A stretch of DNA of 64,000 nucleotides from Limnohabitans sp. Rim11 (GCF_001269365.1 NZ_CXOM01000002.1:527439-591438); one strand, 5' to 3'; positions 53,647 to 64,000 are shown, counted from the first letter of the stretch. The notes: a model not told the origin generated them from the letters alone. A program made the numbers and translations.

Positions 53647-54813
53647 TCATCTGCCAGATCGAAGCAAGTAACGCTTGCGCCAAAACACCCAAGCCAGCGT
53701 CGTTGCAATCAAGGCCATGCTGCCCAGTGTCCACCAAAATCCGGTGCTGGTGTGCAGCAGTGGAATGACATCGAAGTTCATGCCGAAAATGGCGGCAATC
53801 AAATTCAAGGGCAAGAAAATGGCAGTGATAGAGGTCAGGGTCCGCATGCTCTCGTTGGTGCGATTGCTTTGTGCGTTGAAGTGAATTTGAACGGCCGTCT
53901 CAATGCTTTGCTCGAGTCGCCTCACGTGGTGCACTACGCGGTCGATGTGTTCCAACACATCGCGACTTCGCACCTTCAAAATTTCGTGTTCACGCATGAG
54001 CGCACTGGCGGTGGGTGTCGACCAAGCGTTCAAAGACTCCAACCAATCTTGCATGGCACTTCTTTGGTCTTCGCAAATTTCATCCAAGTGATGCAGCGAC
54101 AGCCTGGCCTCTAACAACGCAGACCAGTTGTTGAACCGCGTGTAAGGGTTGATCAACTCAGCCTGCCAATGGTCCAACTGGCGTGTGAGTTCACGGCGCA
54201 AATCCAAGTAGGCGTCCACCACTTGGCTCACCATGCGGAGCATCAAGTCGGCGGGGCTGACAGGAATGCCGCGGGCACCCGTTGAGCGATCATCGGCGCT
54301 GGCAAAGCCCGAGCTGCTTTGGGTTTTTGAATGGGCCGACTGCAGCAGCTCTTTGCTTGCTGCCATGAGCCTTGCAGCGTAGCCCTCCCGGATAAGGCAG
54401 TCGTCTGGATGAACGGTGATCAGGACATTGTCAAAGACTGCAAAACCAATAGGGCTGGTGTCGACACGCCGCAATGCCGGTGGGCCACTTAATTTGCCTC
54501 TTGATTTTTTAAGCGGTGGCGCGTCTTTGGTGTCGACATCGCGCGCAGCGCTGGCCAGTCTGCGAAACACCAGCACATCGTAGTAAGAGGTTGAATCAAA
54601 GCGCGAAGGTAACTGCGCATTGAGCAAATCTGAAACGTGCAAATCCAATAGATTGTGGCCTGTTAGATTTTGCAAAGATTGCTGAATTTGAACTTGCTCT
54701 GTTGCAAAAAAAGTTCGAGAGCAAGCCACCCAAACGAAACCATTTTCTGGCACGTTTTGCGGCAAGGCCAATGCATCGTGCACATGCTGGCCTGAAACGA
54801 TGAAGACGCGCAT
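53647..54813 (-). CDS. CorA/ZntB family metal ion transporter
   Basis: A 388-residue membrane protein with a long cytoplasmic N-terminal domain and two C-terminal helices. The pore signature GMNFDVIP (GMN motif, near 345-352) follows AIFLPLNLIAAIF. The second helix is FWWTLGSMALIATTLAWVFW, and the basic tail is RKRYLLRSGR. CorA carries magnesium, ZntB zinc. The gene is 45 bp after hemB on the same strand. An acid/Ser-rich insert lies near 160-180. Confidence 0.9.
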   Translation of the reverse strand: MRVFIVSGQHVHDALALPQNVPENGFVWVACSRTFFATEQVQIQQSLQNLTGHNLLDLHVSDLLNAQLPSRFDSTSYYDVLVFRRLASAARDVDTKDAPPLKKSRGKLSGPPALRRVDTSPIGFAVFDNVLITVHPDDCLIREGYAARLMAASKELLQSAHSKTQSSSGFASADDRSTGARGIPVSPADLMLRMVSQVVDAYLDLRRELTRQLDHWQAELINPYTRFNNWSALLEARLSLHHLDEICEDQRSAMQDWLESLNAWSTPTASALMREHEILKVRSRDVLEHIDRVVHHVRRLEQSIETAVQIHFNAQSNRTNESMRTLTSITAIFLPLNLIAAIFGMNFDVIPLLHTSTGFWWTLGSMALIATTLAWVFWRKRYLLRSGR

Positions 54814-54858
54814 GTGGCTAGGCGTGCAGTGGCGTGATGATTTAAAAAGCCTTGCTTC

Positions 54859-55977
<1,119 letters not shown>

Positions 55978-55990
55978 CTACACTCTGCCC

Positions 55991-56419
55991 ATGCTCTGGA
56001 TCAAAGCCTTTCACATTGTTTTCGTGGCCAGCTGGTTTGCTGGCTTGTTCTACCTGCCTAGGATCTTTGTCAACTTGGCCATGGTGCCTGAGGGCTCGGA
56101 GGCCGAGCGAGACAGGCTTTTGTTGATGGCCAGAAAACTGATGCGCTTCACAACCATTTTGTCAGTGCCAGCCGTCGCACTTGGTGTTTGGTTGTGGTGG
56201 GGCATTGGCATTGGCTGGGGGCCGGGCAATGCGTGGATGCACGCCAAATTGGCGGTGGTTCTGTTGGTGGTGGGCTATCACCACGTCTGCGGCCGATTGC
56301 TGCGCAAATTTGAACGTCACGAAAACACCCACAACCACGTTTGGTACCGATGGTTCAACGAAGCACCCGTGCTCATGATGGTGGCCGTGGTGATTTTGGT
56401 TGTGGTCAAGCCTTTCTAA
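55991..56419 (+). CDS. hemJ: HemJ-like protoporphyrinogen oxidase (UPF0093/CopD-like membrane protein)
   Basis: A 142-residue protein with four predicted helices. MLWIKAFHIVFVASWFAGLFYLPRIFVNLAM matches HemJ, including the conserved histidine 8; LMRFTTILSVPAVALGVWLWW and WMHAKLAVVLLVVGYHHVCGRLLRKF follow. HemJ oxidises protoporphyrinogen IX in many proteobacteria. ATG 55991 is chosen because it gives the family N-terminus; the frame from 55928 is non-homologous. It is divergent from hemB, so haem genes flank this promoter region. Confidence 0.88.
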   Translation: MLWIKAFHIVFVASWFAGLFYLPRIFVNLAMVPEGSEAERDRLLLMARKLMRFTTILSVPAVALGVWLWWGIGIGWGPGNAWMHAKLAVVLLVVGYHHVCGRLLRKFERHENTHNHVWYRWFNEAPVLMMVAVVILVVVKPF

Positions 56420-56431
56420 TTGAGGCGTCCC

Positions 56432-57535
56432 ATGCATAAAACCGCTGCATGGCCATTGGCCGGTATTTACGCAGCGCTGATTATCTATGCCAGCCTCTAT
56501 CCCTTTGAAGGCTGGCGCTCTCAGGGCGTCGATTGGACGGCTTTTTTGTTTGCGCCATGGCCAAAGTATTGGACCGGCTTTGATGTGCTTTCCAATGTCT
56601 TGGGTTATGCGCCGTTAGGTTTCATTGTGACGTTGGCGCTGCGCAGAAGCGCTCGACATTTGCCCGCTGTGGCGTTGTCCGTTTTGATGGGCTCATTGCT
56701 GGCCTTGAACATGGAGTCTTTGCAGCTCTTTTTGCCTGCCAGAGTGCCGTCCAATGTGGACTGGGAACTCAACACCTTAGGCGCCTTCTTGGGTGCGATT
56801 TCCGCATGGACTTTGGAGCGATTTGGTTTCTTAGACCGTTGGAGCCGGTTTCGTGCCAATTGGTTCTTGCCTGACGCCAAAGGGTCTTTGGTTTTGTTGG
56901 CGCTGTGGCCCATTGCCTTGTTATTCCCCGCCCCGGTTCCGATGGGTTTGGGTCAAGTTTTGGAGCGCACAGAAGACGCCTTGGCCTTGTATTTACAAGA
57001 CACTCCTTGGCTCGATTGGTTGCCAGTTCGCGAAGTGGAGTTGCAACCTTTGTTGCCCATTTACGAAAGTTTGTGTGTCTGCCTAGGCTTGCTGATACCG
57101 TGTATGTTGGCTTTTAGTTTGATTCGTCACTTGTATCAAAAGGCCCTCGCATGGGGTTTGGTACTTGGCTGTGGGGTGGGCTTTACCGCGCTCTCCGCTG
57201 CGCTCACTTACGGCCCCGTCCATGCTTGGGGCTGGCTCAATGCACCCGTTCAAGTGGCCCTTATCATGGCTGCCTTGTTGGCTGTGCCCATGATGTGGCT
57301 CAGAGAAAAACCACTTCAAGTTTTGGCCTTGGTGGGCTTGGTACTTCAATTGACCATGCTGAATAATGCATCAGCGAGTGCTTACTTTTCATTGACTTTG
57401 CAAAACTGGGAGCAAGGTCAATTCATTCGATTCCATGGTCTGATTCAATGGATGGGCTGGCTATGGCCTTTTGTGTTGCTGGCTTATTTGATGCAAGTTT
57501 TGGCAGCGCCGCGGACCTCTAAAATGGCACCATGA
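56432..57535 (+). CDS. VanZ family membrane protein
   Basis: A 367-residue integral membrane protein with about ten hydrophobic segments. The N-terminal VanZ-like block reads IIYASLYPFEGW, then DVLSNVLGYAPLGFIVTLALRR and ESLQLFLPARVPSNVDWELNTLGAFLGA. The function of this larger VanZ type is unknown. ATG 56432 follows GAGG; a TTG at 56420 is not preferred. It overlaps the next gene by ATGA. Confidence 0.85.
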   Translation: MHKTAAWPLAGIYAALIIYASLYPFEGWRSQGVDWTAFLFAPWPKYWTGFDVLSNVLGYAPLGFIVTLALRRSARHLPAVALSVLMGSLLALNMESLQLFLPARVPSNVDWELNTLGAFLGAISAWTLERFGFLDRWSRFRANWFLPDAKGSLVLLALWPIALLFPAPVPMGLGQVLERTEDALALYLQDTPWLDWLPVREVELQPLLPIYESLCVCLGLLIPCMLAFSLIRHLYQKALAWGLVLGCGVGFTALSAALTYGPVHAWGWLNAPVQVALIMAALLAVPMMWLREKPLQVLALVGLVLQLTMLNNASASAYFSLTLQNWEQGQFIRFHGLIQWMGWLWPFVLLAYLMQVLAAPRTSKMAP

Positions 57536-57924
57536 GCCAATCAAATAATCTTCCAACTGAAGCCCTCTCAGCCAGTCATTCAAGCGATGGGGCAGGCACC
57601 TCTTATTACAAGCACCACATTTTTTTCTGCCTCAACGAAAGAAAAAATGGTGAGGCTTGTTGCGCGCTTCAAGGTGCACAAGCGGCCTTTGACCATTGCA
57701 AATCACGCGTCAAAGAACTGGGTCTGTCTGGCCCGGGTCAAGTTCGTGTGAACAAAGCGGGTTGCCTTGACCGATGCGCCGGTGGCCCTGTTGCGGTGGT
57801 CTACCCCGAGGGCACTTGGTACAGTTTTGTCGACACAAGTGACATCGATGAAATCGTAGAAAGCCACTTAAAAAATGGCCAGGTTGTTGAGCGTTTGCTA
57901 ACGCCCCCTAACTTGGGTCGTTGA
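57532..57924 (+). CDS. Thioredoxin-like (2Fe-2S) ferredoxin domain protein
   Basis: A 130-residue protein. The cysteines in HHIFFCLNERKNGEACCALQGA (near 28-49) and NKAGCLDRCAGGPVAVVYPEGTWY (near 75-98) fit the four-cysteine 2Fe-2S site of thioredoxin-like ferredoxins. The partner is unknown. It overlaps the VanZ gene (ATGA) and the next hydrolase gene (TGATG), so all three are translationally coupled. Confidence 0.88.
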   Translation: MSQSNNLPTEALSASHSSDGAGTSYYKHHIFFCLNERKNGEACCALQGAQAAFDHCKSRVKELGLSGPGQVRVNKAGCLDRCAGGPVAVVYPEGTWYSFVDTSDIDEIVESHLKNGQVVERLLTPPNLGR

Positions 57925-58577
57925 TGAATTCCGCCACACAGCCCATTTGGCTGAACGGACCCGCTGGCGCGTTGGAGGGCCTTTGCGATGTGCCAGAAGG
58001 CACGCCCGTCAAGGGCACTGCGGTCATCTGCCATCCCCATCCCTTGTTTGGCGGCACCATGCAAAACAAGGTGGTTCAAACCCTGGCCAAAGCATTTGTT
58101 CAAAATGGTTGGCGCGCCGTCCGATTCAATTTCAGAGGTGTTGGCGGGAGTGCTGGGGTTTATGACGAAGGGCGTGGCGAGTTAGAAGATTTGATGCACG
58201 TCATTGCCCAATCGCAAACACTCGATCAAGCTCAAGCCCAAGCCGCAGGTCCTGCACTGGCGTTGGCGGGCTTTTCATTTGGCGCTTTTGTGACTAGCCA
58301 CGCTGTGGCTCAACTCGCTACCAACCCGAATTTAGACAAAGTGGTGTTGGTGGGCACCGCCGCTTCGCGATTTATGGTTGCACCTGTGCCGCCCGAACTG
58401 CATGAAAAAACATTGGTTGTGCATGGCGAAGTTGACGACACCGTGCCACTGTCCAGCGTCATGGACTGGGCCCGACCTCAATCCTTGCCCGTGACGGTGA
58501 TTCCGGGTGTTGAGCATTTCTTTCACGGACAATTGCCCTTACTCCGCAATTTGGTCAGCCGCCATTTGAAAACTTGA
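57924..58577 (+). CDS. Alpha/beta hydrolase
   Basis: A 217-residue cytosolic hydrolase. The start has GALEGLCDVPEG; then VICHPHPLFGGTMQNKVVQTLAKAF and FNFRGVGGSAGVYDEG, which mark the group related to YsgA/CocE-like esterases. The nucleophile elbow is GFSFGAF, the acid is in HGEVDDTVP and the histidine in PGVEHFFHGQ. ATG 57924 shares one base with the preceding stop. Substrate unknown. Confidence 0.9.
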   Translation: MNSATQPIWLNGPAGALEGLCDVPEGTPVKGTAVICHPHPLFGGTMQNKVVQTLAKAFVQNGWRAVRFNFRGVGGSAGVYDEGRGELEDLMHVIAQSQTLDQAQAQAAGPALALAGFSFGAFVTSHAVAQLATNPNLDKVVLVGTAASRFMVAPVPPELHEKTLVVHGEVDDTVPLSSVMDWARPQSLPVTVIPGVEHFFHGQLPLLRNLVSRHLKT

Positions 58578-58637
58578 GCCCCTCGGTGGGCCGGTTTTCA
58601 AAAGCGAAGATTTATTTCAATTTTTTGATCCCCCTTC

Positions 58638-59840
58638 ATGAAAAATTTAGTTTTGAATTCTCGACGTGCTTTTTTCAAAGCGGGCATGGGCGCTGCCCTT
58701 GCTGCTGTGATGCTTGTCAGTTGGTCTGGCGCGGCATTGGCGCAAGCGCGTCCGCCTGAGCCACCCGAAGTGGCTGCCCGTGCGTATTTGTTATTGGACG
58801 TCACGGCCAACCAGATTTTGGCTTCGCGCGACATGGACATGCCGGTTGAGCCTGCCTCCCTGACCAAGCTGATGAGTGCCTATTTGGTATTTGATGCGCT
58901 CAAGTCTAAAAAAATTGACATCAAACAAACATTTGGCGTGAGCGAGCGCGCTTGGAAAATGCCAGGCTCACGCATGTTCATCGACCCCAAGATGAAAGTG
59001 CCGGTTGAAGACTTGATCAAGGGCATGATTGTTCAATCTGGCAATGACGCCACAGTGGCTTTGGCCGAAGGCGTGGGCGGCACGGTTGAGCGATTTGTCC
59101 AAATGATGAATGACCAAGCCAAGGTCTTGGGCATGAACAACACCAGTTACAAAAACCCAGAAGGCCTGACCGAGGCAGGCCACACCACCACCGCAAGAGA
59201 CCTGGCCACGTTGGCCACCCGCCTCATGCGCGACTTTCCAGAGTTCGTGGCCACTTACGCCATCAAAAAATACCGTTACCCCGGAACACCTGCTGCCAAC
59301 GACAGCAACCGCAACTTGTTGCTGTTCAAAGACCCCACAGTAGACGGCCTCAAAACTGGCCATACCGAGGCGGCGGGTTATTGCTTGGTGGCGACGGCCA
59401 AACGCGACTTTCCCAATGTGGGCCCGCGCCGATTGATGGCCATTGTGTTGGGTGCCAATAGTGAAATTGCGCGCGCCAACGAAGCGCAGAAGCTGCTCAA
59501 TTGGGGATACACCGCTTTTGAAGCCGTCAAATTATTTGAACCTGGACAGGCCGTTGCAACGCCTGCCATTTGGAAGGGCAAAGCCAATACCCTCAAGCTT
59601 GGACGCTCAGATGCACTGGTCGTTGCGGTGCCTACGGGCTCGGCTTCACAAATCAAAACTCAGCTGGTGCGCCCGGACCCTTTGGTGGCCCCTGTCACCA
59701 AAGGTCAGGCCATCGGCAGCCTCAAAATTTATCGAGGCGAGCAGTTTTGGGTCGAGATGCCCTTGCAAGCCTTGGACTCCGTGGAGCAGGCCGGAGTCTT
59801 GGGCCGCGCATGGGATGCTGTGCGTTTGTGGATCAAATGA
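58638..59840 (+). CDS. D-alanyl-D-alanine carboxypeptidase (PBP5/DacA/DacC type)
   Basis: Periplasmic enzyme trimming the terminal D-Ala of pentapeptides. The 400 residues start with a signal peptide cleaved near ALAQA (36). The active-site SLTK is at 74-77, the SGN motif in QSGNDATVALAEG, and the KTG motif in DGLKTGHTEAAGYCLVATA. The C-terminal PBP5 domain and an amphipathic end (AWDAVRLWIK) for membrane attachment are present. It stands alone, 164 bp before rpsL. Confidence 0.95.
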   Translation: MKNLVLNSRRAFFKAGMGAALAAVMLVSWSGAALAQARPPEPPEVAARAYLLLDVTANQILASRDMDMPVEPASLTKLMSAYLVFDALKSKKIDIKQTFGVSERAWKMPGSRMFIDPKMKVPVEDLIKGMIVQSGNDATVALAEGVGGTVERFVQMMNDQAKVLGMNNTSYKNPEGLTEAGHTTTARDLATLATRLMRDFPEFVATYAIKKYRYPGTPAANDSNRNLLLFKDPTVDGLKTGHTEAAGYCLVATAKRDFPNVGPRRLMAIVLGANSEIARANEAQKLLNWGYTAFEAVKLFEPGQAVATPAIWKGKANTLKLGRSDALVVAVPTGSASQIKTQLVRPDPLVAPVTKGQAIGSLKIYRGEQFWVEMPLQALDSVEQAGVLGRAWDAVRLWIK

Positions 59841-59903
59841 GAAAAGTTGGTACTTGCAAACTTTGATCTAAGCGAGAAGCAAATAGCTTGAATGCAGAAA
59901 TTT

Positions 59904-59932
59904 TTGCCTAGCCGCCAATCCAACGCTATACT
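59904..59932 (+). promoter_or_regulatory. Sigma-70 promoter of the str operon
   Basis: TTGCCT (59904-59909) and TATACT (59927-59932) separated by 17 bp. It lies 72 bp before the rpsL start. The strength fits a ribosomal protein operon. Confidence 0.75.
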
Positions 59933-59980
59933 AGAAGGCTTTTCCGCATTTGGGGCGGAGAAGATTTTTTTGTTCATTCC

Positions 59981-60002
59981 AAACGTTTAGGGACGTTTTT
60001 TT
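59981..60002 (+). promoter_or_regulatory. Terminator-like hairpin directly before rpsL
   Basis: AAACGT (59981-59986) and ACGTTT (59993-59998) enclose the loop TTAGGG, followed by more T up to 60002; rpsL starts at 60005. The only purine-rich ribosome-site candidate (AGGGA) lies in the loop and the start of the 3' arm. It could act as an attenuator or hold the ribosome site accessible. Confidence 0.5.
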
Positions 60003-60004
60003 AA

Positions 60005-60382
60005 ATGCCAACCATCAATCAATTGGTGCGTCAGGGGCGCGAGGTCGAAAAGACCAAGTCAAAAAGCCCTGCGATGCAAAACTCTCCGCAGCGCCGCGGT
60101 GTGTGCACCCGTGTGTACACCACGACGCCTAAAAAACCTAACTCCGCTCTGCGTAAAGTTGCCAAAGTGCGCTTGACCAACGGCTTCGAGGTGATCTCCT
60201 ACATCGGTGGTGAAGGCCACAACTTGCAGGAACACTCCGTGGTTTTGGTACGTGGTGGTCGTGTGAAAGACTTGCCAGGTGTGCGTTACCACATCGTGCG
60301 TGGCTCACTCGACTTGCAAGGCGTGAAAGACCGCAAGCAATCGCGTTCTAAATATGGCGCTAAGCGCCCGAAGAAAGCTTAA
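60005..60382 (+). CDS. rpsL: 30S ribosomal protein S12
   Basis: A 125-residue decoding-centre protein. [56 protein letters not shown] and [18 protein letters not shown] are canonical. Lys at the usual streptomycin positions (PKKPNS and GRVKDLPG) indicates the sensitive allele. It is the first gene of the str operon. Confidence 0.99.
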   Translation: MPTINQLVRQGREVEKTKSKSPAMQNSPQRRGVCTRVYTTTPKKPNSALRKVAKVRLTNGFEVISYIGGEGHNLQEHSVVLVRGGRVKDLPGVRYHIVRGSLDLQGVKDRKQSRSKYGAKRPKKA

Positions 60383-60537
60383 GTTAGCTTTCAAAAAAAG
60401 GTGTTGTTCTGGTTTTTAGACGAGCCGGTTCAACGAAGTGACTCCATGTCGGAGTCGAGTAAGTGCAAATTCAAGATGAGTTTGCAGGGTGTCTGGATCG
60501 GACGTCCAGCCATCAAACTGAAGCAAAGAGGTGAAAT
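60383..60537 (+). promoter_or_regulatory. rpsL-rpsG spacer with two hairpins
   Basis: A 155-nt spacer within the operon. Two stems are visible: GACTCC-ATGTC-GGAGTC (60440-60456) and CTGGA-TCGGACG-TCCAG (60493-60509). In enterobacteria the S12-S7 spacer holds the S7 autoregulation site; here the structure differs and the function is inferred. The rpsG ribosome site AGAGG follows. Confidence 0.45.
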
Positions 60538-61008
60538 ATGCCACGTCGTCGTGAAGTCCCTAAACGTGAAATCCTGCCGGACCCCAAGTACGGTAATGTC
60601 GAACTTTCCAAATTCATGAATGTGATCATGGAAGGCGGCAAAAAAGCGGTTGCCGAGCGCATCATTTATGGTGCCTTGGAAAACATGGAAAAGAAAACAG
60701 GCAAAGACCCTGTCGAACTTTTTTCAATCGCCATCAACAACGTCAAGCCCATGGTGGAAGTTAAATCCCGCCGCGTGGGTGGTGCCAACTACCAGGTGCC
60801 CGTCGAAGTTCGCCCAGTCCGTCGCTTGGCTTTGTCCATGCGTTGGATCAAAGAAGCGGCCCGTAAGCGTGGTGAAAAATCCATGGCTTTGCGCTTGGCC
60901 AACGAGTTGCTTGAGGCCAATGAAGGCCGCGGCGGCGCGATGAAAAAGCGTGATGAAGTGCACCGTATGGCTGAAGCCAACAAGGCCTTCTCACACTTCC
61001 GCTTCTAA
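60538..61008 (+). CDS. rpsG: 30S ribosomal protein S7
   Basis: A 156-residue primary 16S rRNA-binding protein. [67 protein letters not shown] and [27 protein letters not shown] end ([20 protein letters not shown]) are canonical. AGAGG precedes the ATG. Confidence 0.99.
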   Translation: MPRRREVPKREILPDPKYGNVELSKFMNVIMEGGKKAVAERIIYGALENMEKKTGKDPVELFSIAINNVKPMVEVKSRRVGGANYQVPVEVRPVRRLALSMRWIKEAARKRGEKSMALRLANELLEANEGRGGAMKKRDEVHRMAEANKAFSHFRF

Positions 61009-61016
61009 ATCCCGGA

Positions 61017-61095
61017 GGTTGTCGCGCAGCTTTGAGTTGCGCTGGCAACCACCGCAAAGCCCTGTAGAGACCCTGCAGGGCATTTGCATTTTTTG
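61017..61095 (+). promoter_or_regulatory. rpsG-fusA spacer with two hairpins and a T-run
   Basis: GGTTG/CAACC with inner GCGCA/TGCGC (61017-61050) forms a long stem, then GCCCTG/CAGGGC (61059-61064 with 61076-61081) is followed by ATTTGCATTTTTTG. The second looks like a weak terminator or attenuator between the ribosomal genes and fusA. Confidence 0.5.
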
Positions 61096-61122
61096 TTTTA
61101 ACTGAATTCCAAGAGGTTGATC

Positions 61123-63225
61123 ATGGCTCGCAATACTCCCATCGAGCGCTATCGCAACATCGGTATTTCCGCACACATTGATGCGGGTAAAACCACTACC
61201 ACCGAGCGTATTCTTTTCTATACCGGTGTGAATCACAAAATTGGTGAAGTGCATGATGGCGCCGCCACCATGGACTGGATGGAGCAAGAACAAGAGCGTG
61301 GTATCACGATCACTTCTGCTGCCACCACTTGCTTCTGGAAGGGCATGGACGGCTCTTTTGCAGATCACCGCATCAACATCATTGACACCCCTGGCCACGT
61401 TGACTTCACCATTGAAGTTGAGCGTTCCATGCGCGTGCTCGACGGTGCTTGCATGGTTTACTGTGCTGTGGGCGGCGTGCAGCCCCAGTCTGAAACTGTG
61501 TGGCGTCAAGCCAACAAGTACAAAGTGCCACGTTTGGCCTTCGTGAACAAGATGGACCGTACCGGTGCCAACTTCTTCAAAGTTGTGGACCAAATGAAGT
61601 TGCGCCTCAAAGCTAACCCCGTGCCAATCGTGATCCCAATCGGCGCTGAAGACAACTTCACCGGCGTGGTCGACCTTCGCAAAATGAAGGCCATCATATG
61701 GGACGAAGCTTCACAAGGCATGAAGTTCACGTTCGAAGAAATTCCCGCTAACTTGGTCGAATTGGCCAAAGAGTGGCGCGAGAAGATGGTTGAAGCTGCT
61801 GCTGAAGCCTCTGAAGAACTCATGAACAAGTACCTCGAAGAAGGTGACTTGACTGAAGAAGAAATCACAGCTGGTTTGCGTACACGTACCATCAACAGCG
61901 AAATTCAACCGATGTTGTGCGGCACCGCCTTCAAGAACAAAGGCGTGCAGCGCATGTTGGACGCTGTGTTGGAATTGATGCCTTCTCCCCTCGACGTGAA
62001 AGCCATCAAAGGTTTTGACGAAGACGAAAAAGAAGTCACACGCAAAGCCGACGACGAAGAGAAATTCTCTGCGTTGGCATTCAAATTGATGACCGACCCC
62101 TTTGTGGGCCAGCTCACTTTCGTGCGCGTTTACTCTGGCGTTCTGAAAAAGGGCGACACCGTTTACAACTCTGTGCGCGGCAAGAAAGAGCGTATCGGTC
62201 GTATCGTGCAAATGCACGCCAACAACCGTGAAGAAGTTGACGAAATTCGCGCCGGCGACATCGCTGCTTGCGTGGGCTTGAAAGACGTGACCACTGGCGA
62301 AACATTGTGCGACCCCAATGCGGTCATCACTTTGGAACGCATGGTGTTCCCCGACTCCGTGATTCGTCAAGCTGTCGAACCTAAGACAAAAGCCGACCAA
62401 GAAAAAATGGGCATGGCTTTGTCACGTTTGGCTGCTGAAGATCCATCTTTCCGCGTTCAAACCGACGAAGAATCTGGCCAGACCATCATTGGCGGCCAAG
62501 GCGAATTGCACCTCGAAATTATCGTGGACCGCATGAAGCGTGAATTCGGCGTTGAAGCCAACGTGGGCAAGCCTCAAGTGGCTTACCGTGAAACCATCCG
62601 CAAAACTGTCGAAGAAGCCGAAGGCAAGTTCGTTCGTCAGTCTGGCGGTAAAGGTCAATACGGTCACGTGGTCTTGAAGGTCGAGCCACAAGAAGCCGGC
62701 AAAGGTTTTGAATTCGTTGATGCCATCAAGGGCGGTGTGGTTCCTCGCGAATACATCCCTGCTGTGGAAAAAGGCGTGATCGAAGCTTTGGGTCAGGGCG
62801 TGTTAGCTGGATACCCAGTTGTTGACGTCAAGGTCACATTGCACTTCGGTTCATACCACGACGTTGACTCCAACGAAATGGCTTTCAAAATGGCCGCCAT
62901 CTTTGGTTTCAAAGAAGGTTGCCGCAAAGCCAGCCCCGTCATCTTGGAACCCATGATGGCCGTTGAAGTTGAAACACCTGAAGACTACGCTGGTAACGTG
63001 ATGGGCGACTTGTCCTCACGTCGCGGTATGGTTCAAGGCATGGACGACATGGTCGGCGGTGGTAAAGCCATTAAAGCTGAAGTACCACTGTCCGAAATGT
63101 TCGGCTACTCCACCACATTGCGCTCGATGTCACAAGGCCGCGCTACGTACACGATGGAATTCAAGCACTACGCTGAAGCTCCCCGTAACGTTGCTGAAGC
63201 TATTGTTGCGTCAAGGGCAAAGTAA
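61123..63225 (+). CDS. fusA: Elongation factor G
   Basis: The GTPase of ribosomal translocation, 700 residues. P-loop [15 protein letters not shown] (near 17-31), switch region [22 protein letters not shown] and NKMDRTG are present. Domain IV has [11 protein letters not shown] and [15 protein letters not shown] 61123 follows AAGAGG. The N-terminus [20 protein letters not shown] is standard. Confidence 0.99.
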   Translation: MARNTPIERYRNIGISAHIDAGKTTTTERILFYTGVNHKIGEVHDGAATMDWMEQEQERGITITSAATTCFWKGMDGSFADHRINIIDTPGHVDFTIEVERSMRVLDGACMVYCAVGGVQPQSETVWRQANKYKVPRLAFVNKMDRTGANFFKVVDQMKLRLKANPVPIVIPIGAEDNFTGVVDLRKMKAIIWDEASQGMKFTFEEIPANLVELAKEWREKMVEAAAEASEELMNKYLEEGDLTEEEITAGLRTRTINSEIQPMLCGTAFKNKGVQRMLDAVLELMPSPLDVKAIKGFDEDEKEVTRKADDEEKFSALAFKLMTDPFVGQLTFVRVYSGVLKKGDTVYNSVRGKKERIGRIVQMHANNREEVDEIRAGDIAACVGLKDVTTGETLCDPNAVITLERMVFPDSVIRQAVEPKTKADQEKMGMALSRLAAEDPSFRVQTDEESGQTIIGGQGELHLEIIVDRMKREFGVEANVGKPQVAYRETIRKTVEEAEGKFVRQSGGKGQYGHVVLKVEPQEAGKGFEFVDAIKGGVVPREYIPAVEKGVIEALGQGVLAGYPVVDVKVTLHFGSYHDVDSNEMAFKMAAIFGFKEGCRKASPVILEPMMAVEVETPEDYAGNVMGDLSSRRGMVQGMDDMVGGGKAIKAEVPLSEMFGYSTTLRSMSQGRATYTMEFKHYAEAPRNVAEAIVASRAK

Positions 63226-63413
63226 AGACATTGCGGGACTGATCAAGCTGCGCAGCAGGTTGCTCTGTCCCCAACTAATCAATCTTCCCTCACAGGATAG
63301 AAAAAGTTAAACCTGTCTGCGATCCAGTGCCACGCTGTCCCCGTGCGGTGTGAACAAGCAATTGGATGCAAACATAAAACCACAACACGGGCTTTGTTCT
63401 TTGGAGAATTGAA
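63226..63413 (+). other. fusA-tuf spacer, no gene
   Basis: A 188-nt gap within the str operon. No strong hairpin or promoter was recognised. The tuf ribosome site GGAG (63402-63405) is at its end. A tuf-specific promoter here is possible but not visible. Confidence 0.5.
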
Positions 63414-64000
63414 ATGGCAAAAGAGAAATTTGAGCGGACAAAACCGCACGTAAACGTTGGCACCATTGGTCACGTTGACCACGGCAAAACAACATTGACA
63501 GCTGCTATCACCACTGTGTTGGCAGCCAAGTTTGGCGGCGCTGCTAAAGCGTACGACCAAATTGACGCAGCCCCTGAAGAGAAGGCCCGCGGCATTACCA
63601 TCAACACAGCCCACGTTGAGTACGAGACAGAAAACCGTCACTACGCACACGTTGACTGCCCAGGCCACGCCGACTATGTGAAGAACATGATTACGGGCGC
63701 TGCTCAGATGGACGGCGCTATTTTGGTGTGCTCTGCTGCTGACGGCCCAATGCCCCAGACACGTGAGCACATCTTGTTGGCTCGCCAAGTGGGCGTGCCT
63801 TACATCATCGTTTTCTTGAACAAGTGCGACATGGTGGACGACGCCGAGTTGCTCGAGTTGGTGGAAATGGAAGTTCGCGAGTTGTTGTCTAAGTACGACT
63901 TCCCAGGCGACGACACACCGATCGTTCAAGGTTCAGCCAAGCTGGCTTTGGAAGGCGACAAGGGTCCTTTGGGCGAAGAAGCCATCATGAAGTTGGCAGC
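63414..64000 (+). CDS. tuf: Elongation factor Tu, N-terminal part (3' end outside window)
   Basis: The first 195 codons of EF-Tu, open to the window end. [32 protein letters not shown] gives the P-loop (GHVDHGKT near 19-26). [18 protein letters not shown] (switch I), [25 protein letters not shown] and NKCDMVDD (the NKxD guanine motif) follow. The start has a good ribosome site. Whether it is tufA or tufB cannot be told; following fusA, it would be the tufA position. Confidence 0.99.
   Translation, partial: MAKEKFERTKPHVNVGTIGHVDHGKTTLTAAITTVLAAKFGGAAKAYDQIDAAPEEKARGITINTAHVEYETENRHYAHVDCPGHADYVKNMITGAAQMDGAILVCSAADGPMPQTREHILLARQVGVPYIIVFLNKCDMVDDAELLELVEMEVRELLSKYDFPGDDTPIVQGSAKLALEGDKGPLGEEAIMKLA

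Noticed and set aside
63279..63929. A 216-codon open frame on the minus strand over tuf
   Set aside because: It is the antisense shadow of a highly biased, strongly conserved gene.

Overview
The window is chromosomal DNA of a betaproteobacterium. The closest fit is Burkholderiales, family Comamonadaceae, of the Limnohabitans/Rhodoferax kind. This rests on gene families recognised by eye (fused IorAB, TorF-type porin with glnK-amtB, split metH, GTP-type PckG, single-subunit D-lactate dehydrogenase, str operon) and on a moderate GC content judged by eye; no search was run. I found no transposase, phage gene, CRISPR array, defence cassette, rRNA or tRNA.

Layout. 0-4.3 kb: the end of mltA and a fused indolepyruvate:ferredoxin oxidoreductase. 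4.31-4.57 kb: an AT-rich gap between convergent genes, with DnaA boxes, a run of TAG triplets of the DnaA-trio type and an AT-rich tract. It looks like a chromosomal replication origin, but dnaA is not beside it. 4.6-9.4 kb: a DUF2788-like membrane protein, a Spy-like protein, pirin, old yellow enzyme, an MFS carrier and a class II aldolase. 9.5-15.3 kb: the segregation region mnmG-rsmG-lysE-parA-(hydrolase)-parB, with two perfect and one near-perfect parS site inside mnmG and rsmG, closed by a terminator. The hydrolase between parA and parB is cut short by an in-frame stop.

15.3-30.1 kb: mixed metabolism. It holds a D-lactate dehydrogenase, cobalamin adenosyltransferase coupled to acetoacetyl-CoA synthetase, an actinobacterial-type DapD, a PhoD-like phosphatase, TetR and LysR regulators, an EamA carrier, PckG with a structured leader, a 44-residue membrane protein and RecQ. 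30.2-34.1 kb: methionine synthase split into two genes with an SAH riboswitch between them. 34.2-37.0 kb: an MFS carrier and ComM. 37.0-39.98 kb: a nitrogen-control unit in which NtrC-type sites and a sigma-54 promoter precede a porin, glnK and amtB, ending in a strong terminator.

40-47.5 kb: an SMP-30 protein, glcE-glcF without glcD, glutathione peroxidase, LplT, alanine racemase and a TSUP carrier. 47.7-53.6 kb: a catabolic block (SDR-MaoC-mmsA-GMC oxidoreductase) divergent from a DsbA-fold isomerase and a dienelactone hydrolase. 53.6-56.4 kb: CorA-like transporter and HemB, divergent from a HemJ-like protein; HemB and HemJ both serve haem synthesis. 56.4-59.8 kb: a VanZ protein, a ferredoxin-fold protein, a hydrolase and a PBP5-type carboxypeptidase. 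59.9-64 kb: the str operon rpsL-rpsG-fusA-tuf with long structured spacers, cut off inside tuf.
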